A stretch of 64,000 bases of DNA from Nitzschia sp. DOCU1 (Eukaryota; Bacillariophyta; Bacillariophyceae; Bacillariales; Bacillariaceae), in contig OX595996.1 in assembly GCA_951394045.1 (NCBI GenBank), positions 992,001 through 1,056,000 of the forward strand. The letters are read 5' to 3'. The notes under the pieces are model-generated. The model saw nothing but the letters and a program-made list of their open reading frames with translations. It had not been told where the DNA came from and made no database searches. Shown here piece by piece: positions 51,341-63,900 of this stretch. The position numbers were made by a program, and so were the translations under genes. Each line of letters begins with the position of its first letter. Within the stretch, counting starts at the first letter, position 1.

Positions 51341-53351
51341 CTAGCTGGAAGCGATTCCGTCGTCGCTGCCACTACTTTCGCTAACCTCGCACCCGCTGTC
51401 GCCATCGCTGACACGGATGCCCCTCTTCTCCCCTGAATCGTTCTTCGATCGTCGGATCTTCTTTCGATTAGAACCACTGCTTTCTTGAGGGCTCGACTCG
51501 TCCTCGGCCGAGTTGTCCTCCGTAGAGATATCGTTACTGATGACGCTCTGGTTCGGATTCACCCGTATACGAGGGTGAGAATTTCCACTGTCGTCCGAAG
51601 TGCGGGATCCATCACTGCTCGACACAAAGCGGCTGTGAGGTTTCGCCGATTTTGCTTTGCGTTCCATGGGCAGCTCCTTGATCTCCTTCTGGTCTCTTGG
51701 TCGAATGCAGCAAACGCACTCTGGCGCATCCCCCGTGAAATGCACAACTCCGTTCAGAGTAACAACCATGAAATTAGAGTCCTTGTCTCTCAGACGCAAC
51801 TCCCAGACACCGGAACCAAGCGGAGCTGTCTCCGAGTCTGGTTTACGAGCCGCTAGCGAATCCATGAAAGCAGCCTTAAGAAGCCGTACACTGTCCTCGC
51901 ATAGTCGGTCCCAAAAGGAGGTTCCCTCGAGCTCATCAGGGCCCATGTTCAGGAAGCGCGAGACCGATTCCGAAACAAACGCAAGTTTCCCAGAAGAATC
52001 GAAAACAACTATCAGATCAGGTATAGATCGAAGGATCTGTTCTTTCCTTCGAAGGTCATCGTTCTCCTCCTTCAATTCTTCAATGAACTGCTTCTTTCGC
52101 TTTCGACTCAGTTGGGCAGACTTCCTGTTGGCAGCGCGCTTTTGCTGCTTCTTGTCATCCGAGGATTCATAATCCATATCATGAGGATCCTGAACAACTT
52201 TGGCACCAGGCATGGGGGCTATCGGGGCGGTGTGGGACAGCAGGTTCGTGCTCAAAGTGCTTGGAAGAGCCTGAACAGAAGGGGGTGGAGGAGGCTGCAT
52301 ACTTTTAACGCCCGGAGAGGTGATCGCTGCTGCTGAACTAGCAGCTGGCAGTGGTAGCTGCGTCTCATGGGATACCACCGGGTGGTTGACAACCGAAGGA
52401 GTGGGTGCCCCGCCAGCAGCAGATGGAATCACCACCTGTTGCGATTGATGTTGAGCTTGTTTGGGGGGTTCGTATCCTGCGAGGTGAATTTTGCGAACAG
52501 CAGAAGGGTGAGACATAAGTAGGAGATATGAAGAACAAGCTTGCAGGAGCAGATGGGAACAAGATTGACGAATGGGATCGCTCAATCATGGTGACTCGAC
52601 GTGACGCTACCACGTCACAGGTACGGGCAATAAGTAAATCACATCATGTGCCAGGTCGCCGAACTGCCAGTAGCGGTAGACCCCTTGAAGGCGTCCGATA
52701 TTCAGCTTCCCCCTTTTTGAACGAATGGCACCATGATGTGTAATGGTTCCAAGATCGAGTAGAGAGCCCATGATATTGATCCGTCTCATCTCCCAAGCTG
52801 GCACAATAAATCGCAAACAAGAACTCACCTAAAGCTTGCTGGAGCTGTTGCGCCTTCCCAGCCGCCAAAGCCATCATCAAGGCCTGATGATGATTCGCGT
52901 CCCCGAAATTTCCAAGCGATTGGGTAACTGCTGCTTGCTGAGCCGCCGAAAGTTTGGCTTGCGCCTGCATATACCGCTGGATAGCATATTGTTGCATGTT
53001 GGGGTAGCTGTTGTCCCCCAGTCCCTGTGAAGAAAGGCCCGACAGCAGGAGGCTGTGGGCAAGTGAGGAGGTCGCCCCGCTGTTCTGGAGAGCAGACGCT
53101 GCAGCGATGGCCTGTTGCCACTGTTGGGCGCTCAAAGCCGAGAGCGGATTCTGTTGGTTGGGAACCGGAACCTGTCGCTGTGGAGCTTGGAGGGATGAAT
53201 CTTGCGAGCCCTGATGGCGCTGAGGTGCCCCACCGTTGTTGCCCGCAGCTGGCGGTGCACCTTGACTGCCCTGCGATTCTCCCTCCATCGGTACGTCTGA
53301 TTGACCTCCACACAACGCCGCTAAGGCCTCGAGACCTTGATTTCCCTTCAT
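51341..53351 (-). CDS. bZIP-PAS transcription factor
   Basis: Exons 53351-52829 and 52476-51341 (352-nt intron, G|GTGAGT..CCTCGCAG, phase 1), 552 residues. The N-terminal about 170 residues are Gln/Ala/Ser-rich (ALSAQQWQQAIAAASAL; AGKAQQLQQAL), activation-domain-like. After a Pro-rich linker comes a bZIP: basic region KRAANRKSAQLSRKRKKQ (N-x7-R) and a short zipper EELKEENDDLRRKEQIL, running directly into a PAS domain (SIPDLIVVFDSSGKLAFVSESVSRFLNMGPDEL ... VVTLNGVVHF). The flavin-binding NCRFLQ motif of aureochrome LOV domains is absent, so this is bZIP-PAS, not aureochrome. The C-terminus is Ser/Asp-rich and disordered. It probably binds ACGT-core sites. Confidence 0.86.
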
Positions 53352-54547
53352 GGTAACTTGCTTCTGCTGGATGTTGTTGAGAGTTTATGTAGTAAATGGG
53401 AGTTTGTGATGGGGCTGGAAGATGTGTATCATCCAGCGCGCTGCTTCGTAATTTTGATGGAGTTGCGAGCGACTCTCGACGTACTTTCTCTGCGTTGAAA
53501 AAGTTCGGTGGTTGCACGCGGGGCAGCCGCGGTGGTCTCCAAATCTGACCACATCCACTCCTACGACACCCCACGTAGAGTTTCTTACTAGAACTCGCAA
53601 TCTTGCAGCTTGCAGCGTTTCGGGATGACGTTGATGACAATCAGGTGTGGAACACATATGGCCATCTGCTCCCTTGTTCCGGCCCTTAGCAATCCAAACA
53701 CATGTTATTGAAGAGAAAGTACAACTCCAATAAGTAAGGCATGTCGCATTCGGCGTTTTGGGGTGGTGAAGTCGACTTGAAGAAAACCACGTCAATCAAA
53801 CAGATTGTGAGAATTGGGGAATGGACCAATCAAGGCATCGGAAAGGGTTAGATGATCTTTTTTTTCCTGCAAAAGCGAATCGAAGGACATATCAACATAA
53901 CTAACCAATAATCAGGAACAGCTGTTATGCCTAACAACGGCTGTCTGGCAACAATACCAGCACCCCAAAGCGCTCTGCTGACTGCGTCTTTGTAGTACAA
54001 AGTCCTACCGGTAAGATCGCATGGGAGCCGTTCAATTCTCGCGACCAAGCCATGTGAATTGGGCAGTTCGCCATGTTATTTGTGTACCTATTGCATTCCG
54101 CTATAAAAATGTAGAAGACAGCACATCGGGCCATCTCATCACACCCCTTGAAAAGAAGTCGACAACCCTCACAAATAAAAGGGGTTCCCCGAAATTTCAA
54201 ATGAGTGTTGTGCTATGATATATGGCATAGTTTCGCCATGATGGTGATATTCATATGTATGCTTGCCGGGGTGGTTGAGTGGTCAGTAGCAGTACTTGAT
54301 GGGACCGCACTATTGCTTTCCAGACTTCTTGTACTAGTACCTGGTATGATATAACACCAGCGAGTGATAGGCGACCCTCTAGACCCACCGCATGCTGGAA
54401 CTACGTTCTCTGCCGTTAGTAATGTACCTGGGTAGGCTGCTGCTCAATTTCTATTGTTTCAAAGAGAGGCTAATTGTTCGGAAAGCAGAGTTTGGCGATA
54501 AGATGATATACAGAGCAATCTGCTTTTTACCAGGTACACAGTTTTAG
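53352..54547. other. Intergenic
   Basis: About 1.2 kb holding the bZIP promoter and the 3' flank of the patatin gene. The only pattern of note is a tRNA-like box A at 54265-54284. No convincing ORF. Confidence 0.4.
54265..54284 (+). other. tRNA-Ser/Leu-like 5' fragment
   Basis: GCCGGGGTGGTTGAGTGGTC resembles the acceptor strand and D-arm of class II tRNAs and fits the pol III box A (TGGTTGAGTGG). No anticodon arm, box B or closing CCCCGGC strand is found downstream, so it is not a complete tRNA gene; a relic or chance match. Confidence 0.2.
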
Positions 54548-57208
54548 CTAGCTAGAATTGGTATTGGAGGTGGCATTCTGGAAATTCAACTGCTTCACAA
54601 CATTCCACACTCCTCTTTCAGAGAGCTCGACACGGCCAATCTCCTTATCTTCTCCTTTCTTTTCTTCTTGTACATTGTCATCATCGCCACCCCCAAGGAG
54701 TCTTCTCTTCAAGTCGATGACTTCCTCCCGTAATATAGCATTTTCCTTTTCCACCCGAGTTAGCTCTGCTTGCAGGCGTTCCACTTGTCGTTCCTGAACC
54801 GTAAATCGGACCACTCGGTTGCTCAAACTAGCGGTTGTCGACGCCATGCCTCCCGATGCAATCGAGTCAAGGTCATCATAATCATCATGAAAATCGCTTT
54901 CAAGTCTGCTTTTAAGTCGCTCTAGGCACTCGTCAAGCGCTTTCTCTAATCGAAGCATGTCCCGAATAACGCTGTTGGGATGAAACACGGAATGAGAGCA
55001 TGAGCTACGACCACCACAGCGTGCCTCGCCAGAGTAGCTACTAGTAACAAACTTACCCGAGGTACGGCCACGCTGCTAGCTGACCATACTTGAGATACCC
55101 ATCCATTTCCTTTACTGAAGGATTTACAAGAGCCTTCAAACCAAAGGTCTGAGCGGTCGTAAAGCGTGGCACCAACGTCAAGTTTCCGTGATATTTCTGT
55201 TTGAATACTTTTGAGATGTCTTGTCCGAAGAAGCGCGGAAAGAGTCCCAGTTTACTGAGCTTAAGCACTCTGTTTCTGGTGTCCCATTCGAATAACTGGA
55301 ACAATTTCCAATAGGTGCTACGACTGCTGGGGTGGTACTCCTTGTTCAAGAATGGCACAACATGAAAGTTCGTCTGACACACAATAAAATTCGACACGTT
55401 GAACAATGTAGAAATCCTTTGAAAGGGCAAGTCGGCCTGAACCGATCCATCGATCCATTCAACTCCGTCGACTTCGAATGGCTCCAGTTCTCCCAGACTG
55501 TTTTTCGATTGCAATTTGGCCGGTTTCATGACCCCTGGCAACGCACACGAAGCCGCCACAGCGCTCGCCAGCGTCACGTGTGGCGTTGAAATATGATTCA
55601 GCAATAGTCGTTGCGCTGTCCCTCCGCCCGCACGGCTTGCCGAGACGGTGATACAAACATGCTTTCCGGTTTTTTCAAAGGCTTCTTCGAATGTTGTATT
55701 GCCATAGTAGAACTCGCATGTTCTGTAGAAATACTGCATACAAATTGATTCGTCCGATATGAGCACGACTGAGGAACGGATGTGGTCCAGTACGCTGTCC
55801 AACTTACCTCGCTGTCCACTAAAAGACGATGCTTCAGCCAGTATGCCCCCATGTCCATTACAGGTGGGAACCAACGAATGTTTTTCTTTTTCATTTCACC
55901 GTTAAGACCATAGTCCGTCGACACAGTTCGAACGCAAATATTTTCATACAGTTCATGAGCAGTGAACATCGCGCAGCACGCCGCAGTGATACTCCCGCCC
56001 GATGTGCCAGAGATGACATGAATATCATCGTATAATTCGGAGTCTACAAGCGCTCGAACGGTTCCCAAGTGATACATGGCCTGCGCACCGCCACCAGACA
56101 ACATCAACGCGGTACGGCCCATATTCTGCTTCATTTTCCGAACAAGGGTAATACGATCCTTTAATTCTTGTGCGGCGTTGATGTTTCCAGAACCGACAGG
56201 GGCTTCAGACAAGCTATCAAGCCCTTTGGAGACCTCAGAGTAGTAGTCTGCAATAGCTTTTCGGGAACTTGCGGCAAACTCATGTTGCCCGTTGGAGGCC
56301 ACCGACCGAGCGTTGTTGACCAGTAAGTCCTCCAATGTCAAGTGATTCCGTTTTACAACACCCGACAGCAGGTAGGCTAGGTTGGATTCATGGCTTCCGT
56401 TGAAAGCTTTTCTGGCTTCTCTTAACCTTTCTGTCGTCGAAAGCAAGACTTGAGCGGTCAAGTTTCCAAGGTCTTTGGCAATCACCGGATCTACATCCTC
56501 GCTCATCAAGGCCTGACCCCAGGCAGAGGCGCCGGGCTTTTTGTCTCCCGACGACATACTCCGAAGCAACTGCCTTTTGGGTGGGGAGGGTGAAGGAGCC
56601 TTAAGCTCTTCTCCTTCTTCGTAGAGCGTCGCTAGTTTTCGAAGGTTATTCATGGATCGACTGCGTCGTGCCATTGGCGTAGAATCTAACGCAGTATCAA
56701 TCGGTTCCGGCTCTTTGGGTTCTAGTACCCCGATGCGTAAAAAATCCGAATAACATTGAGCCCCCTCACAATCTTCTCTCCATTTACGGCGCCTTGAAGT
56801 CTGCAGTCGTGATTTGCGGATCCTCTTGCTAAAGAAGAAAAGCGATTGGACCATTCTGGAGCGCATAAGGACTTGATAGGTCTTGAGCAAGGTCAGGGCC
56901 ATGATATCGACAGCAATCATGAAGAACTGGTAGGTCACGTAGATCAATTGTAAAATTCCCAAGAGGACAGATGCAAAGAGCCAAAATATCCATGTCCACG
57001 CCGTCGTGATGGCAACCGCAAAGTAAACCCACAGTGGCCAGAAAATCACCATACTCAACAATAACCAAAGAGCATTTCTCTGATAGCAAACAAACTCCCA
57101 GATCGAATTTCCGTATTTGAATGTAAATTCATGGACAATCTCACTACGAGATCGAACCACTTCCCAGGCATCCACTAGCCATGGCGGGATCTGAATTAAG
57201 ATCTCCAT
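54548..57208 (-). CDS. SDP1-like patatin-domain lipase
   Basis: Three exons inferred: 57208-55808, 55733-55057 and 54971-54548 (introns 74 and 85 nt; phases 0 and 2), 833 residues. Two membrane-associated stretches lie near the N-terminus (LWLLLSMVIFWPLWVYF; IFWLFASVLLGILQLIYV). The DUF3336-like helical region precedes the patatin core: ALMLSGGGAQAMYHLGTVRAL (oxyanion loop), ISGTSGGSITAA (nucleophile Ser in GTSGG) and a DGS motif (VEWIDGSVQADLPF; catalytic Asp). The first join rebuilds LVDSE|YFYRTCEFYYG, as in SUGAR-DEPENDENT1 triacylglycerol lipases. The last exon adds a coiled coil (VQERQVERLQAELTRVEKENAILREEV). Likely lipid-droplet TAG lipase. Confidence 0.82.
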
Positions 57209-57276
57209 GTTTTGCCGGCGAAATAGAATTCGGAAGAAAACTGCAGTGTGATATTTGTTCTTTGCAGATTCGTTCG

Positions 57277-57476
57277 NNNNNNNNNNNNNNNNNNNNNNNN
57301 NNNNNNNNNNNNNNNNNNNNNNNNNNNNNNNNNNNNNNNNNNNNNNNNNNNNNNNNNNNNNNNNNNNNNNNNNNNNNNNNNNNNNNNNNNNNNNNNNNNN
57401 NNNNNNNNNNNNNNNNNNNNNNNNNNNNNNNNNNNNNNNNNNNNNNNNNNNNNNNNNNNNNNNNNNNNNNNNNNNN
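57277..57476. other. Assembly gap (200 N)
   Basis: Exactly 200 undetermined bases, a conventional scaffold gap of unknown true length. It lies between the divergent patatin lipase and light-harvesting genes, so upstream exon or promoter sequence of either may be missing. Confidence 0.99.
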
Positions 57477-57657
57477 GTTTGTCGGGAAAACAAAGATTCT
57501 GAAATGTTGAGATTCCGAATTCTGTTGAGGTTTTCGAGCCTCGCGATCCTTGCTCGATGGCGTATGACGAAATGGCAAACTTCGTCTCAACAACGAACAA
57601 CGCGACGCGATCTCGTTGCGGCCCCCTCTCGCACTCCCTCTAGTTTGACCTTTGACC

Positions 57658-58425
57658 ATGAAGATCGCCTTGTTTTTGACTGCTATTGCCGGCGCTAGCG
57701 CCTTTGCCCCGGTCCAACAACCTGCCCGGGCGGACACTCAATTGGCCGCCGGTTTGGAGGGAATCCGAGGAGTTGGACCCGAAACCGCCGGAAAGATCGT
57801 AAGTATAGGCTGTCGGCGCACACATGCAGTGGTAGACGCTAGAGGCGTTTCATCTTGTTCGCTAACAAAATTTTCGTTTTGTAGTTTGATCCTCTGGATT
57901 TGGCACAATGGGCACCTGTTGACTACCTTCGCAAGGCTGAATTGTCCAACGGCCGCTCTGCTATGTTGGCGACTGTTGGGTGGTTGTTCCCTAAGCTTGT
58001 CGGAACGTTGGATGGTCCCGTCGACACCACCGACCCCATCCTTGCCTTCTCCAAGTCCGACCCTCAGTGGTGGGCACAATTCATCATCTTCTGCGGTACC
58101 ATCGAGGCTATCAAGTACCGAGCTGAGCTTGAGGGCAAGTCGTACACTGGTGATGTCAGCAAGGACGCCGCCATCGACTGGGCCAAGCAATGGGGCAAGA
58201 TGGATGCTTCCAAGCGAGAAGACATGGCCATGAAGGAGCTTAAGAATGGACGTTTGGCCATGATTGGTATTGCTTCGTTTGCTGCCAACTACTTCATCCC
58301 GGTGAGTGGAAAAATAGCCGCGATGTGCTTGTTTTTGCTGGCACGAGGAATAGCATGTCTCACAATTTTCTCTTGTTGCTTTATTTTCGTAGGGATCCGT
58401 TCCAGGCCTTCCCGCGGGATTCTAA
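57658..58425 (+). CDS. Fucoxanthin chlorophyll a/c-binding light-harvesting protein
   Basis: Three exons: 57658-57798, 57885-58301 and 58393-58425 (introns 86 and 91 nt, GTAAGT..TTGTAG and GTGAGT..TCGTAG, phase 0), 196 residues. ER signal peptide ending GASA|FAP, the classical diatom plastid cleavage motif, then a short transit stretch. Helix 1 ELSNGRSAMLATVGWL and helix 3 KELKNGRLAMIGIASFAANY carry the ExxxGRxAM chlorophyll-binding motifs; helix 2 is WWAQFIIFCGTIEAIKYRAEL. The tail GSVPGLPAGF is encoded by the last mini-exon. It is a thylakoid antenna protein binding chlorophyll a/c and fucoxanthin; the subfamily is not decided. Confidence 0.92.
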
Positions 58426-59110
58426 GTCGACCACTGAGTGTTGTAGTGCCTCGTGGTCTCGACGAATACCAAACCCCCATAGACGATTTGACTGCTGTTC
58501 TTTTCAGGGATTCCGATTTAGTGCAACTACTACTTTCGTTTGAACATAGTACTACTAACTAATAGCAGCTTGCTAGCGCCTGAAACACGATCCTACGGTC
58601 AACACTGTAGAGTATATCCCATCCGTCCTTCGTAGACGCATATTGGTGCTGGTGGAACCTTGTCAACTATGGCTGGAAGTGCCGTACGGCGACTGCAGCT
58701 TTTCTCAGATCCCCTGCACGGAGAGTGTTGTGAACAGTCAACTTTGCCCTCCTCTGCACTACTCTTCTCAGCTTCTCTACTAGTATTGAAATCAAGTTGA
58801 TGTAGAACGAGGTTGTTGGACAATAGGTCTGTTGCCCTTAGCTCTGCAAGCCATTTCTGTGACGTCATTGATGAAAACATCCAATTCGACATGTATAGGT
58901 GAATCTTACAAACTACTTCTTTTACTCTAGGGAAGCATGTATGTCGCCTGCCATTTGCGACACCATAGAGCGGAGTATTCGGAGACCCGAGCAATGTTGC
59001 TGCCTCCAGTGTCGAAGCAGGGTGAAAGCAGCGCGGCATTCGTTGGGACCCCAAACCTCCGTATCCATCTACTGCAATCAATCGTAATCTCCAAAGCGCG
59101 TGCAAGTGCT
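58426..59110. other. Intergenic, convergent
   Basis: 3' flanks of the light-harvesting and Ran genes. A 168-codon minus frame (58599-59105) lacks any family resemblance. Confidence 0.4.
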
Positions 59111-59862
59111 TTAGAGATCATCATCGTCGTCTTCGGGAAGAGGCTGGGCAGCAGCGGCGGCGATCTCCTGCTCGTAGCGGGCCTTGGTCTGCTCGTCCAA
59201 GGTGAATTCAGGGGGCTGCAAGGCGGGAGCTTCAACAAAGTTGAGGTTGTTGTCTCCAGAAAGCTTTCGAGCCAGCCACAGAAAGGGCTTTTCAAAGTTG
59301 TAGTTCGACTTTGCCGAGATATCGTAGTATTGAAGGTTCTTCTTTCGGTGGAACGTAATTTGCTTGGCCTTGACCTTTCGGTCCTTGATCTCGACCTTGT
59401 TTCCACACAAGACGATAGGAATGTTCTCACAGACGCGAGTCAAGTCACGATGCCAGTTCGGAACATTCTTGTAAGTGATACGAGAAGTCACGTCGAACAT
59501 AATGATGGCGCATTGTCCTTGGATGTAGTATCCATCACGGAGTCCACCGAATTTCTGGCAAAATACAAAATTGAATATTGAGTGTGAGTTTCTAGAGAGC
59601 CACAGAGGAATCAAAGCCTCTAGAATCGATCAAATTTTCTCTCGATGCGTACCTCTTGTCCAGCAGTGTCCCAAACATTGAACTTGATCGGCCCTCGATT
59701 GGTGTGGAAGAGCAACGGGTGGACTTCGACACCCAAAGTCGCGACGTATTTCTTCTCGAATTCGCCAGTCAAGTGACGCTTGACAAACGTTGTCTTTCCG
59801 ACACCACCGTCGCCGACGAGAATAAGCTTGAATTCAGGTGCGTCTTGAGACTGCTGCGTCAT
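59111..59862 (-). CDS. RAN: Ran GTPase
   Basis: Exons 59862-59653 and 59554-59111 (98-nt intron, GTACGC..TGCCAG, phase 0), 217 residues, the usual Ran length. G1 [10 protein letters not shown], switch [14 protein letters not shown]3 [18 protein letters not shown] (intron exactly after DTAGQE), G4 [10 protein letters not shown]5 [12 protein letters not shown], and an acidic C-terminus (LPEDDDDDL) typical of Ran. It drives nucleocytoplasmic transport and spindle assembly. G4 reads NKVE where most Ran proteins have NKVD, a conservative variant. Confidence 0.95.
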
Positions 59863-60972
59863 GGTAAGAAAGAGAGCGATGGTAAGAGACGAGAGTGATG
59901 AAAGTGGGACGGGGACGAGTTTTGCACGAGCGGTGCTGGACAAATAGGAAGCACCCGACAATGCGCACATGGATTCCGTCGCGGTACAGACTCCACGTAG
60001 CCCCAGAGGGGCTGTTCGGAATTTCGATCGATGCGGGACTCCACATTCAGTCGAGTCATGACAAGCAACCCATGCACCATGACGCCAGAATGATGCCAAT
60101 GGAGCGCTCCTCCATGGCGCAGGACGACTCTTTCGGCTACACCGATGAACATAAATCCAACAGATTCAAACAACGTACCATGATTTAGATTTGCAGGAGA
60201 AATGAGAAAGAAAGCGACAGCAATGAACTCAATGACTTTGTCGACAAGAGGCGTCTCAGAAGATGTGTTTTTGGTTGAGTGGCTGCGTTGCTCACGACCC
60301 TTCCCAGAGAGATGGAGAGATGGCGGAGAAAACCGCCTTGCCGCCACACGTCGAATGGGACCTGGATGGCGTGCGTGCAACCATATTTTAACGTACGCTA
60401 AATTTCTGCGGAGCTCCCCGTACAAAACTGTCTACACTGACCTAGCCGCGCGCCAGCCGTGACTGCACCGGCCCGTTGGAGATGCCAAAAGTCGGTTGGT
60501 GACTTTGAAGGATCTGGCTGCCTCTTTTGCGGGCGCAATGGCGTTGTCACCCCGAACAACGCGAACAAGCTTTCATATCTGAAGAGTTCTGGCGATTTTT
60601 GGCTTGAAATCGGTCCTATTGCCTGGGGATCAGCAGTAGACAAGGCTTGCGAAGACCTCTCGCTATTTGTGGTGGTGGTACTCTGGGATTAGTTGGCAGG
60701 ATTTCTTCCTCCTTGCTGATGACAAAGGGTTCAGCGGGTATAAACATTGCACATATCAGGAAGCAATAACGCTACGGTCATTTGTTTCCGTAAAGGGAAT
60801 AACGTTGACACTGTTGGTGATCAAGGTCTGATTTTTTCGGTGAGATTCGAAAGATATCAGCTGATTCTGGCTGATCGGTGCCCAGGACTTTTGGCCAGTG
60901 CGATCTGTCCTGAGACGCTGGTCACCGGCATTTGTTAATTACAAGGTTGATTAGCAATACTTGCGGAACATC
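59863..60972. other. Divergent intergenic region
   Basis: About 1.1 kb between Ran and the PDZ/RGG protein. Frames of 60-190 codons on both strands overlap one another and show no family; I treat them as chance. Confidence 0.45.
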
Positions 60973-63900
60973 ATGTCAGAGAGTCTAGACGTATCCAATA
61001 TTAACGTCAAGGTGCCTCCTGGTCAGTCCGCTCGGCGTTCTGTTGATAATACCTCAACCCGGGGAAGAATGAATGCACCGGCGCCCAATAATCGGATGCA
61101 TTCTAGCAGTGGAGCAGCAGTGGGGGATTCGGGCCGGAGTCGCCCCATGGAACCCGGTAATCCAAGAGGCCGAAATCCAGTAGGATCGCCCCCTCCGAAT
61201 CAGCGAAATTCACAACAACAGCAACGGCGAGGCTCTGGTCCAGGTAAAGGAGGAAAGCCGAAGCCTCCTCCTCCACCGCCACATATCGGTGGGGGGCCGC
61301 GTCATCAGCGAAGGCATACGGAAGGAGCTCACGATCCGGAAATCGAGGAGGCAACTCGGGCCGCTCTGGCACTTGCAGCAGTGGCTCAAGCTGCTAGCGC
61401 TAGCAATCGGTCGCCAGCAGAAGCTGCAGAAATTGCCAAGGTACAAGCCATTCATCTCGCCAAGCGGCAGCAAGCGAGAAGAGGTGGCGGGGCTGGAGGA
61501 CCCGCATTAGCGTCGTCGCCGCGCCCAGAACCACGCAAAGTGCAATCCGTCAATATGACGTCTGTCAAGAGTTTATTACGCTCGGAACTGGCAGGGTCCA
61601 GTGGTGAGCCATCACCAATATTAGAAAAGTTGGCGGACGGACAAAATGACGCCTTTCTGCAACAACTGCTTCTCTTTGAATATTTGAGAGCCGAGACAGA
61701 TGATGGATCCGATCTTAACGGTTCCCTCTCCAGTATGGATGACCCGAAGACGGAAAATATGAAAAATTCCTATGCGTGTGATCGAGTGAGTTTGCTTCTC
61801 AGTAAAGTGGAAACTGCCTACGATAGCATGGCTAGCATGTTGCCGACTATTCCCGGACAAGATTCCAGTACCTCGCTTTTGGATTCCGAGATTGAGGATA
61901 TGGAAACCTCAAAGATTGTACCTGATCTTTTGCCTCCTTGTATATCGAGGCCCGGAGACGCAACCCTGGAGTTCTTTCGCGCATGCACTGGGGAGTTTGA
62001 GGAGGAAGAAAAGGATGTACATGAAACGTCGGTGGATGGAACAACGGACACCACCGATTTGGATTCCAACCTAGATCAATCCCAAAAGGACGAATTGGAG
62101 GATGAGAAGGGTGCATCGTCTATGTTCTCAGGCATGTTCAGCATGAAACGACCGGCTTTCAACAAGAAAGCGTTTGCGTCTGTTTTTGGAAAGAAGAGAG
62201 GGAAGAGTTCGAAAACAACGGACGACGAGGATAGTCACGAGGAACACGCTGTTTGTGCTAATGGAGAGTATACTGTTCTAATTGAACGTGAAATGCTTGG
62301 GCTGACTGTCGAGAACGTATTGGAACGGACAGTAGTACGCACGGTTCTGGCGGGCGGGCCCGCCAAAAAAGCCGGTGCTCGAGTAGGATCACTTATTGTG
62401 AAAGTGGGAAATATTGAGACGAAAAACTTGACGCACTTCGAGACAATCGACGAGCTGCGACAGAGTCAGCGGCCGCTGCAACTCGTCCTTCGCCAAATTT
62501 CGGATGATGCTTTGAGATCTGCTCGCGAAGAGATGGGCAGACTTATTCGAGGGTCTGGCTTTGGTAACATCGTGGACGGAGAACCCCCTCATCCGCCACA
62601 CGATGGTGCCGAGGCGCTTCCGAGGCCACCAATTAGCAGTGACCGGAACATTGACTTCTACACTGGAATTGTTCGACGAAGGTGGATCGAAGCTGCCAAC
62701 ATGTCTCCCCGTCAAAAGAAAGACGAGCCGATCCTTCGCGTTGGGGAGAAACTAGTGTGGATCCTTACGCTATTTATCGTGGGCTTGGAGAGGGAGTCTC
62801 AGCGTCTGCTGTCTCTTGCCGGCAGCCCTGAAGAGGAGGAAGCGAAACGAAACCACCATGTTCAATACCACCACACGGCGAAGGACTATAGTGAGGCAGC
62901 CAAAAGTGTCTCAAAAGTCTTGTTTGACTTTGTGAAGAGGCGCATGGACCCGGTTGAAATTCAACGTGCCAAAGCTGCTGCCAACGGTCCTGGCATGAAT
63001 GGTCCCCGAGGAGGTCCGATGGGCCGTGGCGCACGCGGCGGGAGAGGGCGGGGAAGGGCTGGACGCGGGTCTTCAGTTATCCCCGGCATGCCAGACTTTA
63101 ATACAAGCCATGAGGATACGGGTGAAAAACTTTTGCTGCAGATTGGGGATGTTCTCCAAAGAACAAGAACCTTTTTGGCGGATCCCACGTCACCTCCTGC
63201 TGCCCTGCTCCGAGGTGAAATCATTTCTTGTTTGTGCGATATCTTGGATGCAGACACTGAGATGAAACTCGCAGACGAAGAATCTGCTTCTTCGACGCAA
63301 GGAGGACATGCCGCGTCTATCACAGATCTTGGCAGTGCTGGAAGTTTGCTCAAGCTTATTATTCTAAACTGCCCCATCATGCGCAGTCCCGCCTGTGAAA
63401 ACATTTCGTCGCAAGAAGATGTTGATGAAGAAGAAATCAAGCGGCGATTTGGTGAAGCGAAATCCGTTACTGGTACGGATATCCATCGTCTTCACGCCGG
63501 GAATCGATTCTTAGCAGTTGTGCACCGTTTGGCAGCTAGCCGGAGTACAAGCGCTAGGATCACCGCCTGCTCACTTGGCCCAGTGCTATGGAGCCATCTC
63601 GATTTTCCTCACCAACTCCAGGTAAGCAGTGGTATCGAGTAGCAGCAATGTTTCGGGTGATTCGTGGTCTCGCTAACGTTTGCTTTCAGCTGAGAGGCGT
63701 CATAACCCGTGCGTTGCACGATGTCGAAGTTATCGTTCGAAAGTCTACTGCGACAGTCCTTCACGAAATTGCAGAGCTAGTTTTTGATTCCAGATGCGTT
63801 CCGTGGCTCGTACTCATGTGCGAGAGAGCAATGACCGACCCAGAACCACTTCTACGATCGGCAGCGATGACTTTGACGTGGCATCTTGCCGACCATTTGC

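Noticed and set aside
51341..53351. Aureochrome blue-light receptor
   Set aside because: The bZIP plus PAS order fits, but the PAS domain lacks the conserved flavin-adduct cysteine motif of LOV domains.
58599..59105. 168-codon minus-strand frame between light-harvesting and Ran genes
   Set aside because: Lies in the expected 3' flanks, no family resemblance.
59859..60425. 188-codon minus-strand frame upstream of Ran
   Set aside because: Overlaps the Ran ATG in another frame and reads as His/Arg/Ser-rich noise; no domain.
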